A DNA stretch of 5,374 nucleotides from Mycoplasmatota bacterium (lineage in GTDB: Bacteria; Bacillota_I; Bacilli_A; RF39; UBA660), in NCBI GenBank assembly GCA_012840755.1, contig DUWA01000152.1:1-5374 (forward strand), given 5' to 3'. Made by a program: the position numbers and the translations under genes. The notes beneath the pieces are model-generated. The model saw nothing but the letters and a program-made list of their open reading frames with translations. It ran no database searches and was not told the DNA's origin. The first letter of the stretch is position 1. Each line of letters starts with the position of its first letter. Of the stretch, positions 1-5,217 are shown in pieces.

Positions 1-1
1 A

Positions 2-121
2 AGATCGTTGAATTTATCTAATTGTGTTGCTGTAATGTTATATGAGGTTTTAAGACAACAAAATTATAATGATTTACTTAAAACAGAACCTTTTAAAGGT
101 GAAAATTATTTAATAGATTAA
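2..121 (+). CDS. trmL: tRNA (cytidine/uridine-34 2'-O)-methyltransferase TrmL, 3' end only
   Basis: This is the last 39 codons plus TAA of a gene that begins left of the window. The translation opens with RSLNLSNCVAVMLYEVLRQQ, which matches the C-terminal SAM-binding motif of SPOUT-class 2'-O-methyltransferases (pattern S-L-N-L-S-N, then a hydrophobic stretch, then YE-x-LRQ). The RSLNLSN form is typical of TrmL/CspR, which methylates the wobble nucleotide of leucine tRNAs in the cytosol using S-adenosylmethionine. A short charged tail ending in NYLID follows. A TrmH or other SpoU-family enzyme is possible, because the N-terminal half that would separate them is missing. There is no obvious terminator after it. 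The next gene starts 72 nt downstream behind its own promoter-like sequence. Confidence 0.8.
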   Translation, partial: RSLNLSNCVAVMLYEVLRQQNYNDLLKTEPFKGENYLID

Positions 122-139
122 ATTAGTAAACAAATAAAG

Positions 140-168
140 TTGAAATAATATAATAATAATGATATTAT
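140..168 (+). promoter_or_regulatory. Candidate sigma-A promoter for the disordered membrane protein gene
   Basis: TTGAAA at 140-145 and TATTAT at 163-168 are separated by 17 nt, close to the vegetative consensus. The spacer and -10 lie inside an AT-only inverted repeat described separately. The region is so AT-rich that chance matches are easy, so this is a sequence-based guess. Confidence 0.5.
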
Positions 169-174
169 ATTATT
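144..174. repeat. 12-bp AT-only inverted repeat over the promoter
   Basis: Arms at 144-155 and 163-174 are perfect reverse complements around a 7-nt centre. They contain no G or C and cover the spacer and -10 of the candidate promoter. No T-run follows, so it does not look like a terminator for the upstream methyltransferase gene. It could be an operator or simply low-complexity AT sequence. Confidence 0.4.
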
Positions 175-193
175 ATAGGATGGAGGATTTATT

Positions 194-895
194 ATGGACT
201 TTGTTAACGATAATTTAGTATGGATTATTGTTGGAGCAGTATTTATAATAATGGTAATTATAGGATACTATGCTGAGAAGACTGATTTTGGGCGAAAGGC
301 TTTTGAAAAAAGAGTTAAAGAGCCAGAAAGAAAAATTAAAGAGAAAAAAGAGAAAGTAAGAGAAAAGAAAAAAAAAGAGAAGAAGGAAAAAGAGAGTAAG
401 AAAAAAGTAAAACTTAAAGATGACATAAGACTTGCTGATGCTGTAAAGAAAGAAAATGAAGAACTAAATGAGAATAACAGTGCTCCAGAAGAGATGAATG
501 CTGCTGATTATTTTGATAATGTTGGAATGGAAAATAACGATGATGTTTTAAATACAACAGAAGAAAGTAATTATATGTATCAAAATGAGGATTTGACTGT
601 CCCGTTATCAGACTATAATGTTGATACAAATGAAAACAACAATATATCTGCTGATGAACATAGTCTAGATTATAACGAAGACTTAACTGTTCCTTTTACA
701 GTAGAAAATAATGTTGATAGTAGTGTGAATGAGGATAGTTTAGAAATTCCTTCAATTGACGAAATTACAGAAGAAATTGAAGAAATTGGTCAAAATGTTT
801 CTGATATAGAAATAGAAAGTCCAATAATAAATGAAGTTGTTCCAGAAATAAAAGAAGACAAAGTAATTGAAGATGATGATGTATGGAACTTTTAA
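194..895 (+). CDS. Single-pass membrane protein with Lys/Glu-rich block and acidic disordered tail (unknown function)
   Basis: I do not recognise this 233-aa protein as a named family. Residues 8-25 form one hydrophobic membrane segment. Residues 34-75 are almost entirely Lys, Glu and Arg, like a single alpha-helix or coiled-coil stalk, and should be cytosolic by the positive-inside rule. Residues 76-233 are rich in Asp, Glu, Asn and Ser, poor in hydrophobics, and probably disordered. Within this tail NEDLTVP occurs twice (131-137 and 161-167), with a weaker echo NEDSLEIP at 179-186, and the protein ends in EDDDVWNF. The anchor, charged stalk and disordered tail recall tethers such as ZipA in general design only. 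A GGAGG site at 182-186 lies 7 nt before the ATG and decides the start. The gene ends in its own terminator just before cdaA. A run of nine A at 368-376 is a possible slippage site. Confidence 0.85.
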   Translation: MDFVNDNLVWIIVGAVFIIMVIIGYYAEKTDFGRKAFEKRVKEPERKIKEKKEKVREKKKKEKKEKESKKKVKLKDDIRLADAVKKENEELNENNSAPEEMNAADYFDNVGMENNDDVLNTTEESNYMYQNEDLTVPLSDYNVDTNENNNISADEHSLDYNEDLTVPFTVENNVDSSVNEDSLEIPSIDEITEEIEEIGQNVSDIEIESPIINEVVPEIKEDKVIEDDDVWNF

Positions 896-925
896 AGATC
901 ATGAAAATGATCTTTTAATTTTTTT
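894..925 (+). terminator. Rho-independent terminator of the disordered membrane protein gene
   Basis: A 9-bp perfect stem (894-902 with 907-915) closes on a GAAA tetraloop and runs into a T-rich tract up to 925. The left arm begins on the second base of the TAA stop codon. It separates this gene from the cdaA-cdaR operon. Confidence 0.85.
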
Positions 926-934
926 GATAACTAA

Positions 935-963
935 TTTAAATTATGTTATTTATATGATATAAT
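935..963 (+). promoter_or_regulatory. Candidate extended -10 promoter of the cdaA-cdaR operon
   Basis: TATAAT at 958-963 is a perfect -10 and is preceded by TG one base upstream (955-956), making an extended -10. A weak -35, TTTAAA at 935-940, sits 17 nt upstream. The expected start near 970 leaves a leader of about 20 nt with a GGAGG site at 979-983, too short for a riboswitch. Confidence 0.65.
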
Positions 964-989
964 CTTTATGATGATTATGGAGGAATAAT

Positions 990-1811
990 ATGACAATAGA
1001 TGGAATAATGGCGTTCATAAAGAAATTTATAGATGTTCTTTTAGTGTGGATGGTGTTATATTATATATTAAAAAACTTAAGAAGAAATGTTAAAATGGTT
1101 TTATTATTCAAAGGAATTTTAATAATATTCTTTTTAAAGATTTTCAGTGATATATTATCGCTTGCCACAATTGGTCTTTTATTAGATTATGTTATACAGT
1201 GGGGGCCATTGGCTCTTATAATTATATTTCAACCAGAAATTAGAAGTGTTTTGGAGCAACTTGGTAGAAGCCAGCTTTTGGGGCGTCATAAAGCATTAAC
1301 TTTTGATGAAAGGGAAAGAATAGTATATGAAATAATGGGTGCGGTAGAACATTTGAAAAAAAATCGTATTGGAGCACTGATTATAATTGAACGTGATAAT
1401 AGTTTAAATGATTATATAGAAAAATCAAAGAAGATTTATGCCGATATATCAAGCGAATTATTAATTTCAATCTTTTTTCCTAATAACCCATTACATGATG
1501 GAGGAATTATTATACAGGGGGATAAGATAACTAGTGCAAGAGCAGTTTTCCCTACAAGTGAAAACTTAAAAATAAGCAAAAGATTAGGTACAAGGCATAG
1601 AGCAGCACTGGGAATTTCTGAGGTTAGTGATTGTATTTCTTTAGTCATTTCAGAAGAAACTGGCAGAATATCTATTGCAATAGATGGCCAATTATTTTAT
1701 AATTTAACAATCGATGAATTTAAAATTAAACTGCTTGAAGAATTAAAACCTAAAAAAGTTATAGAAGTTGAGGAATTGGAGGAAGTTACAGATGAAGAAA
1801 CTACTGAATAG
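990..1811 (+). CDS. cdaA: Diadenylate cyclase CdaA (membrane c-di-AMP synthase)
   Basis: This enzyme joins two ATP molecules into cyclic di-AMP at the cytosolic face of the membrane. The 273-aa length is normal for CdaA. Three membrane segments lie at about 7-27, 36-56 and 59-79, followed by the family signature FQPEIRSVLEQLGR (80-93). The DAC domain (about 100-250) carries the catalytic Asp170 within LHDGG (168-172) and the ATP-binding RHR (202-204) within GTRHRAALGISE, then SEETG (221-225). The usual DGA motif reads DGG here; Asp and RHR are intact, so activity is expected. A short acidic tail (255-273) extends past the domain, and its Glu codons carry the ribosome binding site of cdaR. GGAGG at 979-983, 6 nt before ATG, fixes the start. 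It overlaps cdaR by 20 nt, so the two are surely cotranscribed and translationally coupled. Confidence 0.97.
   Translation: MTIDGIMAFIKKFIDVLLVWMVLYYILKNLRRNVKMVLLFKGILIIFFLKIFSDILSLATIGLLLDYVIQWGPLALIIIFQPEIRSVLEQLGRSQLLGRHKALTFDERERIVYEIMGAVEHLKKNRIGALIIIERDNSLNDYIEKSKKIYADISSELLISIFFPNNPLHDGGIIIQGDKITSARAVFPTSENLKISKRLGTRHRAALGISEVSDCISLVISEETGRISIAIDGQLFYNLTIDEFKIKLLEELKPKKVIEVEELEEVTDEETTE
1778..1782 (+). promoter_or_regulatory. Ribosome binding site of cdaR inside the cdaA coding region
   Basis: GGAGG lies 9 nt before the ATG at 1792 and is embedded in the Glu-rich codons of the CdaA tail. It selects ATG 1792 over the in-frame TTG at 1768, which lies upstream of the site and has no Shine-Dalgarno of comparable quality. 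Confidence 0.8.
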
Positions 1812-3150
1812 TTTAAAATCTATATTTCATAAAATTATCATATTTTTTGATAAAAAAGTAATCATTCCAATTACTAAAAGATTTCTGATGTTAACGAAGA
1901 AATTTGATAAACAAGGAAGAGTACTAGAAAATTGGTTGTCAAAAACCAACACATTACTTTTCATATCTTTATTTCTATCAATAACTATTTTCATAGTTAT
2001 TGATCAAAAAATAATTTTCTTTTCAGAAAGTTCTGCAGAAGTATTGAAAAGTCAACCAGTTACGGCCATATACAATGAGGAAGCATATGTCATTGAAGGA
2101 ATTCCTGAAACGGTAGACATAACTTTGATTGGTAGCAAAACAGATTTATATATTGCTAAACAATCTCCTGCTAAAGATGTAATGGTAGATCTAAGCGGAT
2201 TAAAAGAAGGGACTCATAAGGTTAATATTGTATATAATAATGTTTCTACAACAATCGATTATGCGGTAAATCCTTCCTATGCAACAATTATTATATATCC
2301 TAAGTTATCTCAAACTAAGAGTTTAACAGTTGATGTATTAAATTCAGATCTACTCGATCAAAAATTAAATATTGACAGCATTGACGTTGGAATAGATGAA
2401 GTTGTAGTTAAAGGGGCTGAATATAAACTTTCAGAAGTTGCAACAGTTAAAGCTCTGGTTGATATGAAAAATTTAATTAAGCAAGAAATAGGAACACATA
2501 CTATTAAAGATGTGCAATTGAAAGCTTATGATGTTCAAGGAAACGTTGTAGATGTTGAAATAGTTCCTGTGAAAGTAGATGCTACAATTACAATATCTTC
2601 TCCAAGTAAAGAAGTTCCTATAAAAGTTATTCCAAAAGGGGAAGTTGCATTCGGCATGGCTATTAACATGATAGAAATTAGTGAAACTAAAGTGACAGTG
2701 TATGGAACACAAGAATTGTTATCAAAAATAGACTATATACCAGTTGAAATTGATGTAACTAATTTAAAAGAAGCAAAAGAATACAGAACAGAAATAATTA
2801 AACCTACGGGTATTAAATATATGGATGTAAATAGCGTAACGATTAAAGTTACTTTAGGTACTGTGTCTACTAGAGAAATAGAAAAAGTCAATATTGATGT
2901 AAGAAATTTAGCTGAGGGATATAAAGCGACAGGACTTAGTGCAGAAGATATTATGGTAACCATTAGTCTGAAAGGTGTTGAGACAGTAATAAATGAAATA
3001 ACTAACGATGACATAATGGTATATATTGATTTGGCTGGGTATGGCGAAGGTCAGTTTGAAGTAGATGTTTACGTTGAAGGCAAAGATACTAAGGTTCAAT
3101 ATATTTCTAAAACAAAAAAAGTTAAAATACTTATTTCTAAAAAAGACTAA
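1792..3150 (+). CDS. cdaR: CdaA regulatory protein CdaR (YbbR-domain membrane protein)
   Basis: CdaR binds CdaA in the membrane and modulates c-di-AMP synthesis. The 452-aa product has a basic cytosolic N-terminus of about 50 residues, one membrane helix at about 54-70, and a large extracellular part. That part reads as four YbbR repeats at about 86-170, 176-267, 273-356 and 361-448. Each repeat has the family's alternating beta pattern and a phrase such as DVTNLKEAKEY or VDLSGLKEGTHKV. Length and repeat number agree with Bacillus CdaR (YbbR). The start is ATG 1792, behind GGAGG at 1778-1782, and overlaps the end of cdaA by 20 nt with no room for a separate promoter. In B. subtilis and relatives glmM follows and its product also controls CdaA. 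Here a strong terminator and an opposing gene follow, so glmM must lie elsewhere or be absent. Confidence 0.95.
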   Translation: MKKLLNSLKSIFHKIIIFFDKKVIIPITKRFLMLTKKFDKQGRVLENWLSKTNTLLFISLFLSITIFIVIDQKIIFFSESSAEVLKSQPVTAIYNEEAYVIEGIPETVDITLIGSKTDLYIAKQSPAKDVMVDLSGLKEGTHKVNIVYNNVSTTIDYAVNPSYATIIIYPKLSQTKSLTVDVLNSDLLDQKLNIDSIDVGIDEVVVKGAEYKLSEVATVKALVDMKNLIKQEIGTHTIKDVQLKAYDVQGNVVDVEIVPVKVDATITISSPSKEVPIKVIPKGEVAFGMAINMIEISETKVTVYGTQELLSKIDYIPVEIDVTNLKEAKEYRTEIIKPTGIKYMDVNSVTIKVTLGTVSTREIEKVNIDVRNLAEGYKATGLSAEDIMVTISLKGVETVINEITNDDIMVYIDLAGYGEGQFEVDVYVEGKDTKVQYISKTKKVKILISKKD

Positions 3151-3180
3151 AAAAACTTTATCATTTGATAAAGTTTTTTT
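3149..3180. terminator. Bidirectional terminator shared by cdaR (+) and the DUF378 gene (-)
   Basis: A perfect 14-bp stem (3149-3162 with 3167-3180) with a 4-nt loop has an A-run on the left and a T-run on the right, so it works as a terminator from either strand. Its left arm starts in the cdaR TAA (3148-3150), and its right arm ends in the TAA of the opposing gene (3179-3181 on the - strand). The two stop codons are thus only 28 bases apart with one hairpin between them. Confidence 0.92.
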
Positions 3181-3379
3181 ACTTTGGTTCTATGTGGTTG
3201 AATAAAAGACCTATGTTTATTAATCCTGTAATACCTACCAGTGTATATACGATTCTGGTTAGGACTGTACCTGTTCCAAACAAAGCTTCTACAAGATTAA
3301 ATTCAAATAAACCTATTAACCCCCAAACTATAGCTCCAATGATTGTGATTACCAAACAAAATTTTTGTAATCCTTCCAT
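3179..3379 (-). CDS. DUF378 (YuzA-like) small membrane protein
   Basis: The 66-aa product belongs to the DUF378 family of small two-helix membrane proteins, whose function is unknown. The recognisable core is IIGAIVWGLIGLFEFNLVEA followed by LFG (residues 13-35), matching the family pattern G-A-x-N-W-G-L-x-G-L-F. The usual Asn before WG is Val18 here. The second helix is about 40-60 (LTRIVYTLVGITGLINIGLL), including the conserved R-I-x-Y-x-L-V-G. Length is at the lower end but complete. AAAGGAG (3386-3392, - strand) lies 6 nt before the ATG and sets the start. It is the only - strand gene in the window. It converges on cdaR and diverges from the lipoprotein gene. A 7-bp inverted repeat at 3401-3418 overlaps a weak -10 (TATAAC on the - strand, 3404-3409) and may regulate it. 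Confidence 0.9.
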   Translation of the reverse strand: MEGLQKFCLVITIIGAIVWGLIGLFEFNLVEALFGTGTVLTRIVYTLVGITGLINIGLLFNHIEPK

Positions 3380-3400
3380 TTTTATCTCCTTTCTTTATCA

Positions 3401-3418
3401 TTAGTTATAATTAACTAA
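3401..3418. promoter_or_regulatory. Operator-like inverted repeat upstream of the DUF378 gene
   Basis: TTAGTTA and TAACTAA are perfect reverse complements around a 4-nt TAAT centre. The element sits 21 nt upstream of the DUF378 start codon and overlaps its weak candidate -10, in the intergenic region shared with the divergent lipoprotein gene. The size and symmetry suit a dimeric repressor site, but no regulator can be named. Confidence 0.4.
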
Positions 3419-3435
3419 AAAATTGATTTTATTCA

Positions 3436-3465
3436 TTCATATTTATAAATATATATCCATATAAT
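3436..3465 (+). promoter_or_regulatory. Candidate promoter of the YdcC-like lipoprotein gene
   Basis: TATAAT at 3460-3465 is a perfect -10, with TTCATA at 3436-3441 as a moderate -35 and an 18-nt spacer. An alternative TATAAA (3444-3449) with TTGATT (3423-3428) has only a 15-nt spacer. AAAGGAG at 3476-3482 is the ribosome binding site. Confidence 0.5.
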
Positions 3466-3489
3466 TAAATGAAATAAAGGAGTGGAAAA

Positions 3490-4491
3490 ATGAAAAAATA
3501 TTTAGCGTTGTGTTTTGTAATGGTTGGATGTTTATTTTTTGCAGGTTGTGGTAAATATGGAGAGAAAGATTTGATTAAGGATTTGGGTAAGAAAATAGAA
3601 GATAGTAAAGCATATCATTTAAGTGGTGAATTAGAAATTTTTAACAATGAAGATAGTTATGTATATGATGTAGATGTTTCTTATCAAAAGGAAGAAAATT
3701 TTAGAGTCAGTTTAAAAAACAAAACAAATAACCATCAACAAATTATTTTGAAAAATTCAGATGGAGTATATGTTTTAACACCTTCATTAAATAAAAGTTT
3801 TAAATTTCAAAGTGAGTGGCCATATAATAACTCACAAAGTTATTTACTGCAAACAATTCTAAAAGATATAAAAACAGATAATGATAGACAATTTAAAAAA
3901 GTAGAAGATAAATATGTAATTACAACTAAAGTAAATTACTCAAATAATAAGGAACTTGTAAAACAACAGATATATATAGATAAGGATCTAAATATATTAG
4001 AGGTCCATGTATTAAATTCAAACGATCAAGTTCAAATGAAGATGAAATTTAAAGATATTGATCTGAAAGCTAATTATTCAGACAAATATTTTACATTAAA
4101 TGAGAATATGGCATCTAAAGAAAAAGATGAAAATTCAGCACAAGTATCAAAAATAGATAATATAATATATCCTATGTATTTACCTGCAAATACATATTTA
4201 TCAGCGCAAGATAAAGTTACAAAAGAAGAAGGCGAAAGAATTATATTAACATTCAAAGGCGATAATCCGTTTGTATTTGTACAAGAAACAGTAGATGTAG
4301 AAGATGAGTTTTTAACTATTCCAGTATATGGAGAACCAGAATTATTAATGGATTCAGTAGCAGCTGTTTCAAACGAATCAGTAACATGGGTTAGTAATGG
4401 AATAGAATATTATGTAACATCTGATACGTTAAATGAACAACAACTTGTTAGTATTGCTCGTTCGATTAGTGTAATGCCTGTTGGTAAATAA
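3490..4491 (+). CDS. LolA/YdcC-like lipoprotein with C-terminal DUF4367-like domain
   Basis: This 333-aa protein has a lipoprotein signal peptide: MKK, a hydrophobic core, then FAGC with Cys20 as the likely lipidated residue (Cys14 after VMVG is a poorer alternative). It should be anchored on the outer face of the cytoplasmic membrane. Residues about 22-205 resemble the LolA-like fold of Bacillus YdcC (COG2834). The clearest part is ILKNSDGVYVLTPSLNKSF, continuing KFQSEWPYNNSQSYL (86-119), then a strand region ending in KANYSDKYFTL. A separate domain at about 226-333, starting YPMYLPANTYL and containing VTWVSNGIEYYVTSD, resembles DUF4367. YdcC is linked to sporulation in B. subtilis, but the fold is used widely for binding lipids or hydrophobic ligands, and nothing here shows sporulation. 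AAAGGAG lies 7 nt before ATG. The gene stands alone between its own promoter and terminator. Confidence 0.88.
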   Translation: MKKYLALCFVMVGCLFFAGCGKYGEKDLIKDLGKKIEDSKAYHLSGELEIFNNEDSYVYDVDVSYQKEENFRVSLKNKTNNHQQIILKNSDGVYVLTPSLNKSFKFQSEWPYNNSQSYLLQTILKDIKTDNDRQFKKVEDKYVITTKVNYSNNKELVKQQIYIDKDLNILEVHVLNSNDQVQMKMKFKDIDLKANYSDKYFTLNENMASKEKDENSAQVSKIDNIIYPMYLPANTYLSAQDKVTKEEGERIILTFKGDNPFVFVQETVDVEDEFLTIPVYGEPELLMDSVAAVSNESVTWVSNGIEYYVTSDTLNEQQLVSIARSISVMPVGK

Positions 4492-4520
4492 AAAGTTAGT
4501 CATAATTTGACTAACTTTTT
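4490..4520 (+). terminator. Terminator of the YdcC-like lipoprotein gene
   Basis: A perfect 13-bp stem (4490-4502 with 4508-4520) has a 5-nt loop and a T-tract at 4516-4520. The left arm starts on the second base of the TAA stop. The A-run on the left arm could also let it terminate from the - strand. Confidence 0.88.
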
Positions 4521-4534
4521 ATTAAAAAAATATT

Positions 4535-4554
4535 AAAGATTAAAAATAATCTTT
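4535..4554. other. Second hairpin between the lipoprotein gene and the next promoter
   Basis: An 8-bp perfect stem (4535-4542 with 4547-4554) has an AAAA loop. On the + strand only four T close it before an A-run, so it is a poor + terminator. On the - strand a T-rich stretch follows. It may be a back-up terminator or a chance AT-rich repeat. Confidence 0.35.
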
Positions 4555-4560
4555 TAAAAA

Positions 4561-4579
4561 AACATAATTATGTTATAAT
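4561..4579 (+). promoter_or_regulatory. Extended -10 promoter fused to a 14-bp perfect palindrome
   Basis: TATAAT at 4574-4579 with TG at 4571-4572 forms an extended -10. No good -35 is present. The perfect palindrome AACATAATTATGTT (4561-4574) ends on the first base of the -10 and includes its TG. A protein bound there would block polymerase, so it is a plausible operator. The predicted transcript start (about 4585-4588) falls almost on the AAAGGTG ribosome binding site (4584-4590), which implies a very short leader. Confidence 0.55.
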
Positions 4580-4595
4580 TAAAAAAGGTGATAGT

Positions 4596-5147
4596 ATGAA
4601 AACACAAAAAAAGATAAATAAAAAAATAGCTAAACAAAAAGATGTAACAAAAAATGTTGAGAGTAATGAAGTAAAGAGATTAGGGATTTTGGTTGCAATA
4701 GTTACTGGAATATTTGTAATATTTTATGGAATTACAGTTTTAGTAATGCGTGAAAATGAAACATACGATTATATAAAAAAAATATCTACAGCTAAACAAG
4801 TTCAATATGATGAAATAATTATAAGTCAACTATTTAATCAAAAACCTACAGAATATTATGTTTTTATTAAAGAAAATGAAGATTTAGATAATAAATTATA
4901 TGATGTATATATTGAAAATTATAAGGATTCAAATAAAGATGGCCTTAATATATATACAATAAATATTGATAAATTATTCAATTCTAAAAACAAGAGTGAT
5001 GAGTCAAACTTTAAAAGTGCTAATATAGATGAAATTAAGGTTAAAAAAGCAACAATTTTAAAAATAGCTAACAAACAAATCAGTGAAGTATATGAAGGTA
5101 AAGAAGAAATTATAAATTTCTTTAATGAAAAAATAGTAAAAGAATAA
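4596..5147 (+). CDS. Membrane-anchored, cysteine-less thioredoxin-like protein (function unknown)
   Basis: The 183-aa product has a Lys-rich cytosolic N-terminus (1-28), one membrane helix (29-51), and an extracytoplasmic domain. The domain pattern suggests a thioredoxin fold: strand TEYYVFI (85-91), helix at about 97-110, strand LNIYTINID (117-125), a charged loop (128-144), then IKVKKATILKIANKQISEVY with EG (147-168) and a final helix EEIINFF (170-176). This last part copies the order VKGTPTLxxIKxGKxVxxYxG of thioredoxins. The CxxC site is absent (KENED at 92-96), the cis-Pro position is Ala152, and the protein has no cysteine at all, so redox activity is not expected. A binding or chaperone-like role is only a guess, and the fold is inferred by eye. 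AAAGGTG at 4584-4590 precedes the ATG. It is flanked by its own promoter and terminator. Confidence 0.85.
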   Translation: MKTQKKINKKIAKQKDVTKNVESNEVKRLGILVAIVTGIFVIFYGITVLVMRENETYDYIKKISTAKQVQYDEIIISQLFNQKPTEYYVFIKENEDLDNKLYDVYIENYKDSNKDGLNIYTINIDKLFNSKNKSDESNFKSANIDEIKVKKATILKIANKQISEVYEGKEEIINFFNEKIVKE

Positions 5148-5170
5148 ATATTTTAATAATTTATTCTTTT
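5138..5170 (+). terminator. Terminator of the thioredoxin-like gene
   Basis: A 12-bp perfect but AT-rich stem (5138-5149 with 5159-5170) has a 9-nt loop and ends in a T-rich stretch that continues past 5170. The left arm begins inside the last sense codons and spans the TAA stop (5145-5147). The single G-C pair makes it weaker than the other terminators here. Confidence 0.6.
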
Positions 5171-5217
5171 AATTTGTTGTAAAAAAGTATATAAATAGAT
5201 AAAAATGTGTCAAAATA

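Noticed and set aside
414..629. - strand open frames inside the + strand genes (for example 414-629, 1436-1648, 2473-2712, 2733-3014, 4074-4256)
   Set aside because: They are antisense to well-supported genes, have no good ribosome binding sites, and their composition mirrors the opposite strand.
939..949. AATTATGTTAT shared by the cdaA promoter region and the 4566-4576 promoter, as a common regulatory site
   Set aside because: The 11-mer has only one G in very AT-rich DNA, and its position relative to the -10 differs (spacer versus overlapping the -10). Chance is the simplest explanation.
926..989. c-di-AMP (ydaO-type) riboswitch in front of cdaA
   Set aside because: The space after the preceding terminator is only about 60 nt and holds the promoter, leaving a leader of about 20 nt. 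No conserved riboswitch elements are visible.
1768..1791. TTG start that would lengthen CdaR by 8 residues
   Set aside because: The GGAGG site at 1778-1782 lies downstream of it and correctly spaced for ATG 1792. The longer start has no suitable site.
3165..3404. 79-codon + strand open frame between cdaR and the lipoprotein gene
   Set aside because: It is antisense to the DUF378 gene, starts inside the shared terminator, lacks a ribosome binding site and has no recognisable protein features. The - strand frame has a clear family match and a good AAAGGAG site.
194..5147. TGA read as tryptophan (Mycoplasma-type code)
   Set aside because: All frames are intact under the standard code, Trp is always TGG, and no conserved Trp position shows TGA. 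No gene here stops at TGA either, so the window is consistent with, but does not prove, the standard code.
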